From Nitrospira sp. (lineage in GTDB: Bacteria > Nitrospirota > Nitrospiria > Nitrospirales > Nitrospiraceae), in assembly GCA_024998645.1 (NCBI GenBank), contig JACOEJ010000027.1, positions 1 to 36,372 on the forward strand: a stretch of DNA of 36,372 nucleotides. The letters are read 5' to 3'. The translations under genes and the position numbers were made by a program. Positions 17,022 to 24,264 of this stretch are shown here, piece by piece (within the stretch, counting starts at the first letter, position 1; each line of letters starts with the position of its first letter). The notes below the pieces were generated by a model. That model was not told where the DNA came from and did not search any database. It saw nothing but the letters and a program-made list of their open reading frames with translations.

Positions 17022-19474
17022 GTGCCCTCCTCAGGTGACTGGTTGCGGATAATCGGCAGTGTGACGAGGCAAGTCGTGCCCTCTCCCTCGCGGCTCTCGA
17101 TCCGCAACTCTCCGCCGAATTTCCTGATGATGCGTCGGGCGACAGTCAGGCCCAGGCCGGATCCCTCCCCCTGTCCTTTTGTCGTAAAGAATGGGTCGAA
17201 GATCCTTGCCAGGTGTTGCGGTGCAATCCCAGGGCCGGTGTCTGCGATCCGGGTTGTGACTAGCTGGTCCGTCAGCGTGGTGGCGATGGTCAAGGTCCCG
17301 GTGCCTTTCATTGCCTGGACGGCATTCATCAAGAGATTAATGACGGCTTGCCGGAGTTGGTCGGGGAGCGCCAGTACCATAGTTTTTCCGGCAAAGGTCT
17401 TATGAATAGTGAGACGAGGCATATCGTCGGCGATCTGCATGGCGGCGAGCGCTTGCTCGATCGTGGTTTCGACACAGACCGGGATGCGCTGATCTGAGGT
17501 TTCCCGTGCTGTGATGCCGGTGAAATCACGGATGATGGCGGCCATCCGGCGCCCTTGGGCGACGATATCGCGGGCGTGCAATCGGGCGCGGGCAAGATCG
17601 GTTTCATCCTGAATGGCTTCTCCAAGACCCAGGATCCCGAACAATGGATTGTTCAATTCATGTCCGATGCCGGCGGTGAGCACGCCGAGACTGCCGGACT
17701 TCTCGGCTTGAATGAGTTGGTCCTGCATGCGGCTGTCATCAGTGATGTCACGGAGCACGAGCCCGCCTTGCGGCTCTTCGCCCGGGCGGCTCGGCAAACG
17801 GAACCACTGGTAATGATAGGTCCGTGTCCCAATCTGAAGTTCCGGTCGGTTGGAAGGAGCATGACCACTGGCGCTTTGAACCAGGGGGTCCCGTGGGGCA
17901 ACGTTTCGGGTTGAGGCGGTGAGCTCAGGCGTGTCCGCCGCTGTCCCGGATAACTCCCGGCGCAGTTTGATTTGGCTGGAGGCGTCCAGTGGAAGCACGT
18001 TGAAGAGCGAGAGCGGCGGCGCCGCATCGGACGCGAGGTGGAAGGTCTCACGGGCGGCCTGATTCACGTAGTGGACGGATTCCCTGGCATCGATCAGGAC
18101 GATAGGCGTCGGAACCGCATCCAGGATCTGATCCGTGGACTGCCGCAGATAGTCTACTTCTTGTGTCTTTAAGGTGACTTGGTCGGTCAAGCCGGCAAAG
18201 GCCGCTTCGAGTTGCGTATTCATACGGGTGAATTCTTCGGCCAGATCCTCCAATTCATCGCCGGTCCGGATATGGAGAGGGACGTGAAGTTCGCCTCGTC
18301 CGATCAACCGTGCGGCCTGTTGAAGTTGTCGTACCGGTGTGACAATGCGACTGGCTGCCACGTAGCCCAGTGAGCCAAGCAGCACGATGCCGACGCCGCC
18401 GAAGATGGTCATCCAGGTGAAGAGGTGGCCGATGGGGGCAAACAGTTCGTCGGATGACTGCCACACGAAGGTATGCCAGCTTCCTTTCTCGAGCACACCG
18501 TTGGTGGCGCGACTGGTTTCGGGAAGCGGTGCAAAGCCGATGATGGAGCGGCTGTTTCCGCCATGCCCGTCGCTGGGCGCATGGACCCATCCGGGAGCCA
18601 TGGGCGTGATAAGGGGGATCAGGCTCTTATCGGAGATGGACAGGCCGGTCGGCAGGATCGGGCAACTGATGACGATGCCACGGCTGTCGATCAGCATCAC
18701 ATGCCCGGTTTTCCCGAACCGGATGACGTGGGTGGAGGGAGAAAAGAACTCCTTGGCATCGATCACGCGGTGGAGAACGCCGATGGTTTCGTAGCGGAGG
18801 CTGTCCATGACGGGGATGGAAATGGTGAAGGCGTAGGTGTCGGCCTGGGTGTCGAAGTAGACGTCTTCGATGTACAGTTTTCCTGCGCCGTTGTTGAAGG
18901 CACCCTGCCACCAGTCGGTCTCGCCGTGGCGATATTCCGGTTGGGTGGTCATCGCGGCGACAAGTGTGCCATGGGCATCGGTGAGGAACAGCATCTTCGT
19001 GGCCGATCGCATGACCTGCGGCAGCAGGTGATCCGGCTCGCTGTGGGCGCCGGAATAGTATTCTCGCAACAGTCCGGCCAGGGGACTGTCTGTGACGGCC
19101 TTCACCATGGCCGGGTCATGTGCCGCCCAGCGTGCGATCTGATCGGCCTCAGTGAGTGTATGCAGCATCGGAGGCAAGGTGGAGCTCCCGTCCCGGCGTT
19201 TTTCCAGTTCCCGAACGAGCGTTGGATCGTTGGCGATCCGCGCGGTGCGCGCGACTTCTTCAGCCACGACGAGGTCGATTTTCCGCGCTGCTTCGGTCGC
19301 CAGCGCCTTGAAACTCTCTCCGCTGACATCGCGGATTTCTTCCGATCCCCGCCAGAAGGCCATGCCAAGGCCCATGACGAGCGGCACCACACCCACCAGG
19401 AGCATGGAAAGCATCAGTTTTGTTTTGAGGCCCCAGCGGGAGGGCCGAGGAGCCGCTGTGTTCGGTCTCTCCAT
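16973..19474 (-). CDS. Membrane sensor histidine kinase: dCache, HAMP, PAS, HisKA, HATPase
   Basis: The 833-residue kinase has TM1 at about 20-41 and a large periplasmic region (45-350) of dCache type with LFLTDAHGTLVAAM and GHVMLIDSRGIVIS strands. TM2 is at about 353-376, HAMP at 377-430, a short coiled coil and then a PAS domain at 445-580 (LDAVPTPIVLIDARESVHYV). The dimerisation domain carries phosphoacceptor His605 (AGIGHELNNPLFG). The ATPase domain has the N box NLLMNAVQ (714-721), DTGPG (745-749) and GSGLGL (771-776). The GHExNNP form is the NtrB-like HisKA subgroup. It lies 15 bases after the other kinase gene and overlaps the DUF3365 gene, so it is probably the membrane sensor of this operon. 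Confidence 0.9.
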   Translation of the reverse strand: MERPNTAAPRPSRWGLKTKLMLSMLLVGVVPLVMGLGMAFWRGSEEIRDVSGESFKALATEAARKIDLVVAEEVARTARIANDPTLVRELEKRRDGSSTLPPMLHTLTEADQIARWAAHDPAMVKAVTDSPLAGLLREYYSGAHSEPDHLLPQVMRSATKMLFLTDAHGTLVAAMTTQPEYRHGETDWWQGAFNNGAGKLYIEDVYFDTQADTYAFTISIPVMDSLRYETIGVLHRVIDAKEFFSPSTHVIRFGKTGHVMLIDSRGIVISCPILPTGLSISDKSLIPLITPMAPGWVHAPSDGHGGNSRSIIGFAPLPETSRATNGVLEKGSWHTFVWQSSDELFAPIGHLFTWMTIFGGVGIVLLGSLGYVAASRIVTPVRQLQQAARLIGRGELHVPLHIRTGDELEDLAEEFTRMNTQLEAAFAGLTDQVTLKTQEVDYLRQSTDQILDAVPTPIVLIDARESVHYVNQAARETFHLASDAAPPLSLFNVLPLDASSQIKLRRELSGTAADTPELTASTRNVAPRDPLVQSASGHAPSNRPELQIGTRTYHYQWFRLPSRPGEEPQGGLVLRDITDDSRMQDQLIQAEKSGSLGVLTAGIGHELNNPLFGILGLGEAIQDETDLARARLHARDIVAQGRRMAAIIRDFTGITARETSDQRIPVCVETTIEQALAAMQIADDMPRLTIHKTFAGKTMVLALPDQLRQAVINLLMNAVQAMKGTGTLTIATTLTDQLVTTRIADTGPGIAPQHLARIFDPFFTTKGQGEGSGLGLTVARRIIRKFGGELRIESREGEGTTCLVTLPIIRNQSPEEGTCTASSPRSEPQPSRP

Positions 19475-19489
19475 AACGGGTATCCGGGG

Positions 19490-20527
19490 TCAGTCCGGAT
19501 GAGCCGGTTGAAACGTAATCGTAAAGGTACTGCCGACACCGGGCTGGCTTTCAACGCCGATGGTGCCGTGCATCTGATGGACCACATACTTGATATTGTA
19601 TAGTCCCAACCCCGTGCCTTTCCCGGGTGGCTTCGTCGTGAAGAACGGTTCGAAAATCTGCTCCAACAGTTCGGCCGGAATGCCGCAACCCGTATCCGAT
19701 ACACGGACTTGAATGCCCTCCGGCGCTATCGAAGACCTTACGGCCAATGTGCCGCCCCGCTCCATCGCTTGGACCGCGTTGGTAATCAAGTTGACGAACA
19801 CATGCAGCAGTTGGTCCGGGTTTCCCATCACCGCCAGACCGGGTGTGTAGTCTTTCACGACTGTGACGTCGTGAAAGGCGACCGCGTACCGGGCAATCTT
19901 GAGGGCGTCGTCGAGTTTGGTGTTCACGTCGACGAGGCTGTCATGGAGAGTTGAGGCGCGCCGTGAATACGATGTCAGGTCGCGGCAAATGGCGGTCGTT
20001 CGTTTGACGGCTTCGACGATGTCTTTGGCCTGCTCGTGAACGACATGGAGATCCTGCTCGTCGATCAGATTTTCTGCGAGGCCGAGAATCAGTTGCAACG
20101 GGTTGTTGATGTCATGCGCAATGCCGGCGGCAAATGAGCCGATCCCCGCCAGTTTTTCGGCGTGCAAGAGCTCCGCTTGCAGCGCGGCTTGGTGTTGCAC
20201 GAGTTCCCAGAGGATACGGGAGGCAGGGCCGCTCAGGATTTCGATCTCCTGATTCACCTGCTCCCGGAGCGTTCGTTCCATGCCTGGATCACCTGTGACG
20301 TCCATGATCATATGCAGGTCATGACGGGCGATCAGATCGGTGAGGTTGGTAAGGGCGGGAATGTGCAATTCACGCGCGCGCTGCAGGCCGGGGGCTCGGG
20401 GGTCGCGGTCAGCGATACCAACCACATCAATGGCGTGGATCTGGTGCAGAAGATCGAGGAGTGCGGTGCCGCCTCGTCCGGCACCGAGGATTGCCACTCT
20501 TGTCGGGGCAGTGGATTTGCTCAGCAT
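19490..20527 (-). CDS. Soluble histidine kinase with N-terminal Rossmann (NAD(P)-binding-like) domain
   Basis: ATG at 20527 has GGAAGGGAG just upstream and gives 345 residues; a longer frame would add an unlikely leader. Residues 10-100 form a Rossmann unit: [17 protein letters not shown] with the GxGxxG-like loop at 15-20, VVGIADRDP ending strand 2 in Asp40, and MIMDVTGDP. No membrane segment is present. The kinase core has His138 ([18 protein letters not shown]), N box [15 protein letters not shown] and GTGLGL. Coupling of an oxidoreductase-like nucleotide-binding fold to an NtrB-like kinase suggests sensing of NAD(H) or a related dinucleotide in the cytosol. That reading is inference; no catalytic residues of a dehydrogenase are visible. 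Confidence 0.85.
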   Translation of the reverse strand: MLSKSTAPTRVAILGAGRGGTALLDLLHQIHAIDVVGIADRDPRAPGLQRARELHIPALTNLTDLIARHDLHMIMDVTGDPGMERTLREQVNQEIEILSGPASRILWELVQHQAALQAELLHAEKLAGIGSFAAGIAHDINNPLQLILGLAENLIDEQDLHVVHEQAKDIVEAVKRTTAICRDLTSYSRRASTLHDSLVDVNTKLDDALKIARYAVAFHDVTVVKDYTPGLAVMGNPDQLLHVFVNLITNAVQAMERGGTLAVRSSIAPEGIQVRVSDTGCGIPAELLEQIFEPFFTTKPPGKGTGLGLYNIKYVVHQMHGTIGVESQPGVGSTFTITFQPAHPD

Positions 20528-20547
20528 GACTCCCTTCCGGTCGGTCG

Positions 20548-20586
20548 GAGCAGGCGGGGAGGGGCAGGATCCGCCCCTCCCTGCTC
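20548..20586 (-). promoter_or_regulatory. Strong intercistronic hairpin between receiver and kinase genes
   Basis: GGGAGGGGC at 20557-20565 pairs with GCCCCTCCC at 20573-20581 around a 7-base loop, and GAGCAG/CTGCTC extend the stem with a small bulge. In the transcript it lies just before the ribosome binding site of the Rossmann kinase. No U-run follows, so differential stability or attenuation between the two genes is more likely than full termination. Confidence 0.5.
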
Positions 20587-20619
20587 GGTCACTCTCTGGT
20601 CCGGTTTCAGAGACCTTGA

Positions 20620-21054
20620 TCACAACGGAGCCAGTTCCCGTTGTTCCATCGCGCGGGCGACGGCGGCCCTGAGTTTCTCTCCCTCGACGGGTTTCACGAG
20701 ATAGTCGACCACACCCTGTCGCAGAAGCGAGGTGGCCATGTCGGTATCCGGGAATCCCGTGAGGACGATCAACGGTACCCGCGGGTAGTTTTGACGGAAG
20801 TAGGCGATCGCTTCGATGCCGTTCACTTTCGGCATCCGGATGTCGCAGACCATCACGTCGAGCAACAGGCGGTTCTCTCCGCTGTTGATGGTCTCGATGG
20901 CCTTCTCGCCGTTTTCCGCTTCAAGGACTTCATATCCGGCTTTCTGTAAGGTCATGCGGACCACTTTGCGAATATCCGGCTCATCGTCCACGACCAACAC
21001 GCGACCGTTGCAATTCTCACCTCCGACAAAGAATCCGGATTTGAATTCACTCAT
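20620..21054 (-). CDS. Single-domain response regulator (receiver only), first gene of the signalling operon
   Basis: ATG at 21054 has GAGGAGG in the ideal position and gives 144 residues; the longer frame upstream is rejected. The N-terminal 17 residues are a short extension. The receiver then has Asp23-Asp24 (VVDDEPD), phosphoacceptor Asp71 (VCDIRMP), Thr99 (VLTGFPD) and Lys121 (LVKPVEG). There is no output domain. Its gene is followed by two kinases and the DUF3365 gene on the same strand, so one or both kinases probably use it. Without an output domain the signal must pass to another protein, either a phosphorelay partner or a target bound directly. Confidence 0.9.
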   Translation of the reverse strand: MSEFKSGFFVGGENCNGRVLVVDDEPDIRKVVRMTLQKAGYEVLEAENGEKAIETINSGENRLLLDVMVCDIRMPKVNGIEAIAYFRQNYPRVPLIVLTGFPDTDMATSLLRQGVVDYLVKPVEGEKLRAAVARAMEQRELAPL

Positions 21055-21134
21055 GGCTGCCTCCTCGGTAAGGGGTGGTTGATGGGGGTGACCGGTTGAT
21101 TCATTGGGTGGGCTCCAGTTTCTGCAGATCTGTA

Positions 21135-21151
21135 CCGCAAGCATTGTGCCC
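21135..21151 (-). promoter_or_regulatory. Sigma-54-like (-24/-12) promoter of the signalling operon
   Basis: Read on the minus strand the site is GGGCACAATGCTTGCGG. It has GGCAC at -24 and TTGC at -12, with exactly ten bases between the invariant GG and GC, as in the consensus TGGCACG-N4-TTGC. Only the first T of the -24 box is missing. Transcription would start near 21125, about 70 bases before the receiver ATG. Confidence 0.55.
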
Positions 21152-21173
21152 TGTAATCGAGACGGCACAATGC
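21141..21173. repeat. 10-bp perfect inverted repeat overlapping the sigma-54-like site
   Basis: GCATTGTGCC at 21141-21150 and GGCACAATGC at 21164-21173 are perfect inverted copies with a 13-base spacer. One arm forms most of the sigma-54-like element. The dyad may instead be the operator of a repressor or activator, so both readings should be kept open. Confidence 0.6.
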
Positions 21174-21223
21174 TGACAATTCAGTGATTTGTTGAGCATG
21201 CTTGCAAAGCTGTGGGGGAGGAT

Positions 21224-21236
21224 TGGCTGACAGCCA
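21224..21236. promoter_or_regulatory. Palindrome, candidate upstream activator site
   Basis: TGGCTG-A-CAGCCA is a perfect 6+1+6 palindrome about 73-85 bases upstream of the sigma-54-like -24 box, a usual distance for an enhancer-binding protein. A second, imperfect dyad (TGCACC at 21253-21258, GGTGTA at 21266-21271) lies further upstream. Confidence 0.4.
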
Positions 21237-21488
21237 CCACCACTTGCTGAAATGCACCAGCACGCGGTGTATTGATCAGATGTGTGGATGTCAGTGAGAA
21301 AATGGCCGGGGGAGGGGTGACCACAGAAGTGTGCTGGTAGAGGGAACCCATAGGGATACTGTCTTCTGATTCAATGAGGGTACGAGGCCATTGTGTAAAC
21401 GAATCGTCAGGTTTTTGCGGGATTGAACGGATTGCCTTTCCGAACTGATTTCGGCTAGGGTATCGATGAGTAACAGAAGAGGGGGCTT

Positions 21489-21728
21489 GTGATTACACCA
21501 GATGTGTTGACCGACTTTATCCGGAAGAGCATGCCGGATGCGGCGGTGACGGTCACCGATCGCACCGGGACGATGGATCACTTGAAAGTGATGGTGGTGT
21601 CGGAGGCGTTTCGGGAGAAGAATCTTCTGGATCGGCACCGGCTCATCTATCAGGCGCTGGATGTGCCTTTGAAGGATGGGCGTATTCATGCGCTAGAGTT
21701 GACTGCCCGCACTAAAGACGAAGCATAG
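21489..21728 (+). CDS. bolA: BolA family protein
   Basis: GTG 21489 has AGAGGGGG just upstream and gives 79 residues. The product has the BolA fold pattern: an N-terminal helix (VLTDFIRKSMPDAAVTVTD), the HLKVMVVSEAFREKNLLDRHRLIYQAL core with helix-turn-helix-like geometry, and the IHALELTARTKDEA end. The conserved His-containing segments (DHLKV, LDRHR, IHALEL) can supply ligands for the [2Fe-2S] cluster shared with monothiol glutaredoxins. The glutaredoxin gene follows 9 bases later. The pair probably works in iron-sulfur cluster trafficking or iron sensing. Confidence 0.88.
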   Translation: MITPDVLTDFIRKSMPDAAVTVTDRTGTMDHLKVMVVSEAFREKNLLDRHRLIYQALDVPLKDGRIHALELTARTKDEA

Positions 21729-21737
21729 GAGGATACG

Positions 21738-22061
21738 ATGGCCGAACCGATAGAAGACGAGATTCAGAAGGAAGTGAAAGCGCATAAGATTCTGATCTAC
21801 GGCAAGGGGACGAAGACCATGCCGATGTGCGGATTCACGCGGGAGACGATGCAGTTTTTCGAGAAATACGGGTACCCGTATGAACTGATCGATGTGCTCT
21901 CGCAGCCGACCAAGCGGGAAGCCCTCACCAAGATGACCAACTGGCCGACGTTGCCCAAGGTGTTCATCGACGGGACGTTCTATGGCGACACCGACATTCT
22001 CGACCCGATGGAAAAGAAGGGCGAGATGGAGCCGCTGCTGAAGAAGGCGTTCGGCAAGTAG
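21738..22061 (+). CDS. grxD: Grx4-type monothiol glutaredoxin with CGFT active site
   Basis: AGGAGG nine bases before ATG 21738 fixes the start. The 107-residue protein has the monothiol glutaredoxin pattern: ILIYGKGTKTMPMCGFTRE with active Cys31, then NWPTLPKVFIDGTFYGDTDIL, where the TLPKVFI and G(D/C)xD glutathione-binding elements are conserved. The active site reads CGFT instead of the nearly universal CGFS, a conservative Ser-to-Thr change. This class binds a glutathione-ligated [2Fe-2S] cluster and hands it on, often in a complex with BolA, whose gene directly precedes it. An intrinsic terminator follows. Confidence 0.9.
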   Translation: MAEPIEDEIQKEVKAHKILIYGKGTKTMPMCGFTRETMQFFEKYGYPYELIDVLSQPTKREALTKMTNWPTLPKVFIDGTFYGDTDILDPMEKKGEMEPLLKKAFGK

Positions 22062-22096
22062 ATACGGGTGAAGCTTCCAGTGTCTGGAGCAAAGAT

Positions 22097-22134
22097 CCGG
22101 CGGGCACTCATCGAGTGCGCCGCCGGTTTTTTTT
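22097..22134 (+). terminator. Intrinsic terminator after bolA-grxD
   Basis: A GC-rich stem (CCGGCGG.GCACTC paired with GAGTGCGCCGCCGG, loop ATC) at 22097-22126 is followed directly by eight T residues at 22127-22134. This is a textbook Rho-independent terminator on the plus strand, 35 bases after the glutaredoxin stop. Confidence 0.92.
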
Positions 22135-22176
22135 CGGCTCCACGCGGTTGCTACAGTGCGCAGGGAGAAGACGAGT

Positions 22177-22581
22177 CTACCCTTTGGCTTCAGGCGGGGG
22201 CCAGTTCATCTCAGTGTGGCGCCCGCAGTAGAAGCAGGCGAGCCGGTAACGGGCCTTCCGTCTGGGATTCGGCATGGAGATAAAGGTGATGGGCGTATCG
22301 TCGAAGGGACAGGTCGGCTGGTCGTGGAGGAGATGCACCTCCGCCATCATGGTGATCGAGGCCACGTCCCACGCTGGCAGGTGTTCTTCCTTGCCGGTGA
22401 TCTTTTCGACGAAGTGACAGCGCTCGCAGGTCGCTTCATAGGTCTTAATGCGGGCGTTATGCGGAGTGAGATCGACGATATCCATCGCTCCGCCGCAACC
22501 GGGCTTGGAGCAGGTCAGATGCTCATGCTGGAGCGCTTGGACAAATCGATGATGGGCTTCGCGTTCTTGATCGGTTTTCAT
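22177..22581 (-). CDS. Zinc-ribbon hypothetical protein
   Basis: ATG at 22581 gives 134 residues; a longer frame would run into a purine tract. Cysteine pairs occur in LTCSKPGCGG, ATCERCHFVEK, a lone TCPFDD, and a final ACFYCGRHTE. This suggests two zinc ribbons, an N-terminal one flanking a TPHNARIKTYEA beta hairpin and a C-terminal one. The N-terminal helix is rich in His and Gln. No catalytic motif is visible. It lies downstream of the SDR gene on the same strand but is separated from it by a 118-base inverted-repeat element, so it may be transcribed separately. Confidence 0.7.
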   Translation of the reverse strand: MKTDQEREAHHRFVQALQHEHLTCSKPGCGGAMDIVDLTPHNARIKTYEATCERCHFVEKITGKEEHLPAWDVASITMMAEVHLLHDQPTCPFDDTPITFISMPNPRRKARYRLACFYCGRHTEMNWPPPEAKG

Positions 22582-22593
22582 TTCTTCTAGTCT

Positions 22594-22610
22594 CCCCCCC
22601 CTCTCTCTCT
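22594..22610 (-). repeat. C8 / (TC)n tract just before the zinc-ribbon gene
   Basis: Eight C residues at 22594-22601 are followed by an alternating TC run to 22610. On the coding strand this is a run of AG repeats followed by G8, about 13 bases before the ATG. Such low-complexity tracts can vary in length by slippage. Confidence 0.7.
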
Positions 22611-22728
22611 GGGACTGTCCCCGTGGCGGTTTCCCTGCGCACATTGAGCGAGCACTGACCTTAATCTAATACTTCGATTGTTCCTGGTGCGCGTTCAGTG
22701 AGCAAGAAACCTCCATGGGGACAGTCCC
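22611..22728. repeat. Imperfect inverted-repeat element with GGGACTGTCCCC ends (MITE/REP-like)
   Basis: The element opens with GGGACTGTCCCC (22611-22622) and closes with its exact inverse GGGGACAGTCCC (22717-22728). The arms keep matching inward with a few mismatches (TGG.GGTTTC..TGC..CA.TGA), giving arms of about 40 bases around an AT-rich centre. It sits between the SDR stop and the zinc-ribbon gene. The layout resembles small non-autonomous mobile or REP-type palindromes. No transposase is present in this window. Confidence 0.65.
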
Positions 22729-22734
22729 ACTCCC

Positions 22735-23469
22735 TTATATCCCCCATGCACCGCTGATCTGAATGTTCGCTCCGTTCACGTAGCGCGCCTCTTCACTCAA
22801 TAAGTATCGCACGGCTGCGACGGTGTCGTCGACGGTGCCGATATAGCCGGCCGGGATACGTTTCGTCATGCCGGCTAATTCTTCAGGCGGCGCGCTGCCC
22901 GAATCGATGAATCCGGGCGAGATAGCATTTACGGTGATACCGTGTGGTGCGAGTAACTTGGCCAACGTCCGGGTCAGGATAAGCACCCCGGCTTTGGCGA
23001 TGTAGTGTGCCGTCACGTCAGGCTGCGAGATCATCTGATCGGCGTTGGCCATGCTGAAGTTGATGATGCGGCCGGATTTGCGGGCTTTCATCCCTGGGGC
23101 AACCGCTTTGGCCAGATAGAAGATGGGATGGAGATTGCCATCGAACATCTCATTCCACCCCTCGACCGTTTCTTCGAACAGATTGATGCGATGGTAGGGG
23201 CCAGCGCCGTTAATGAGGACATCAATTTGGCCCCACTTCTGTTCGACCTGAGTCACGAGATTCTTCGCTGCAACCGGGTCTGACACATCGCAGCGGATGG
23301 CCAGCGCTTGCCCGCCCCGTTCCGTGATGGCCAGCGCGGTCTTTTGCGCATCAGGTTCGCTCGTGCGGTAGCAGATGGCGACTTTCCAATGCTGTGCAGC
23401 CAGGTCGAGCGCTATCCCACGCCCGATGCCTTTCGCTCCGCCGGTGATGAGTGCCACGCATTCGTTCAT
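22735..23469 (-). CDS. SDR family oxidoreductase
   Basis: The 244-residue protein is a classical-length short-chain dehydrogenase. It has TGGAKGIG at 9-16 (NAD(P) binding), CDVSD at 60-64, NGAG at 87-90, the active-site YIAKAG with Tyr156 and Lys160, and the SPGFIDSG segment. The Arg/Ser pair after strand 2 (CYRTS) hints at NADP preference. The catalytic Ser is unusual: the residue 13 before Tyr is Ala, and the nearest candidate is Ser139 (NFSMAN), 17 before it. This implies a longer loop or an altered mechanism. The substrate is unknown. It lies 27 bases after the glycosyltransferase gene. Confidence 0.85.
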   Translation of the reverse strand: MNECVALITGGAKGIGRGIALDLAAQHWKVAICYRTSEPDAQKTALAITERGGQALAIRCDVSDPVAAKNLVTQVEQKWGQIDVLINGAGPYHRINLFEETVEGWNEMFDGNLHPIFYLAKAVAPGMKARKSGRIINFSMANADQMISQPDVTAHYIAKAGVLILTRTLAKLLAPHGITVNAISPGFIDSGSAPPEELAGMTKRIPAGYIGTVDDTVAAVRYLLSEEARYVNGANIQISGAWGI

Positions 23470-23496
23470 GGTCGATGTCCGTGGTGAAAGTGGTGG

Positions 23497-24261
23497 TTAT
23501 GTCTTCGTCCGCAGGCCCTTGGCCAGATGCTGGAGAGCGCCGGCGGTGCGTGATGAAAAGGCCTGTTCATTTTTCGGTTTCTTTGCGTCCGCGGCGCTGG
23601 CGTCGATCAATGCTTGAAGATCGTCGATGGTATCGACATCGCGCCAGGAAGGAATCAGCGCCACTTTCAAGCCGAGGCTGGCGGCTTTCTCCTGAGTCGC
23701 GGCGAGCACGCGATCTGTCGACCAGGCAATGTCGGCGAAGAGTTCAGGTCTGGGTTGCTTGAGGCCGATCAAATAATATCCGCCGTCCAGTGCCGGTCCT
23801 AAGACGACGTCGTGGACATCCAGCAGAGCCAGGGCCTGCTTATAATGATCGAGCGGCAGCGATGGGACATCGGTGCCGACGATGAAGACGCGTTGATAGC
23901 CCTTCCCGAAGAGGGTCGCGAACGCCTGCCGCATGCGCGCACCCAGATCGTCGCCGACTTGATCGATCAACTTCACGCTTTGCCGTTCTTCCATAATTTG
24001 AAAGAAGACAAGTGTGGATGATGGCGCGCAGGCCAGATAACGATCGAAGGGTAACTTCAGTTTTGTGGTGGCGACTTTGGTGCGTTCGAGCATGTCGATG
24101 ACAAAGCTGCCGTGAAGGGTGGCGGCTTCGTCCGGCGTCAACGGGGGACAGAGGCGTGTCTTTACCTGGCCCGGGACAGGTGCTTTCGCGAAGATCACCA
24201 GGGCGGCGGACTGTGGCTGTGTTGATGCAGACTGAGATGATTTGGGTGTTGGCTTGTTCAT
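23497..24261 (-). CDS. TIGR04282-type glycosyltransferase (DUF2064)
   Basis: The 254-residue protein has a polar, Ser/Gln-rich leader of about 18 residues and then LVIFAKAPVPGQVKTRLCPPL. This is the nucleotide-binding start of the DUF2064 / CofC-like nucleotidyltransferase-glycosyltransferase fold. VFIVGTDVPSLPLDHY carries the metal-binding Asp, and LGPALDGGYYLIGL and WRDVDTIDDL follow. The family is annotated as an arsenosugar biosynthesis glycosyltransferase (TIGR04282). No arsenic methyltransferase or radical SAM partner is adjacent, so that name may not describe its job here. The TIGR04283 gene lies 3 bases upstream and the two are almost always paired. Confidence 0.85.
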   Translation of the reverse strand: MNKPTPKSSQSASTQPQSAALVIFAKAPVPGQVKTRLCPPLTPDEAATLHGSFVIDMLERTKVATTKLKLPFDRYLACAPSSTLVFFQIMEERQSVKLIDQVGDDLGARMRQAFATLFGKGYQRVFIVGTDVPSLPLDHYKQALALLDVHDVVLGPALDGGYYLIGLKQPRPELFADIAWSTDRVLAATQEKAASLGLKVALIPSWRDVDTIDDLQALIDASAADAKKPKNEQAFSSRTAGALQHLAKGLRTKT

Positions 24262-24264
24262 AGC

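Larger units (their letters stand above)
21055..21488. other. Divergent intergenic region controlling the signalling operon and bolA
   Basis: This 434-base spacer holds no believable gene. It contains the sigma-54-like site and inverted repeat at 21135-21173, a palindrome at 21224-21236 and a looser dyad at 21253-21271. The stretch 21360-21488 before bolA shows no clear promoter. Confidence 0.55.

Noticed and set aside
18473..19603. 376-residue open frame on the plus strand
   Set aside because: It lies antisense to the dCache kinase, whose domains are intact; the translated product has no recognisable fold or start signal.
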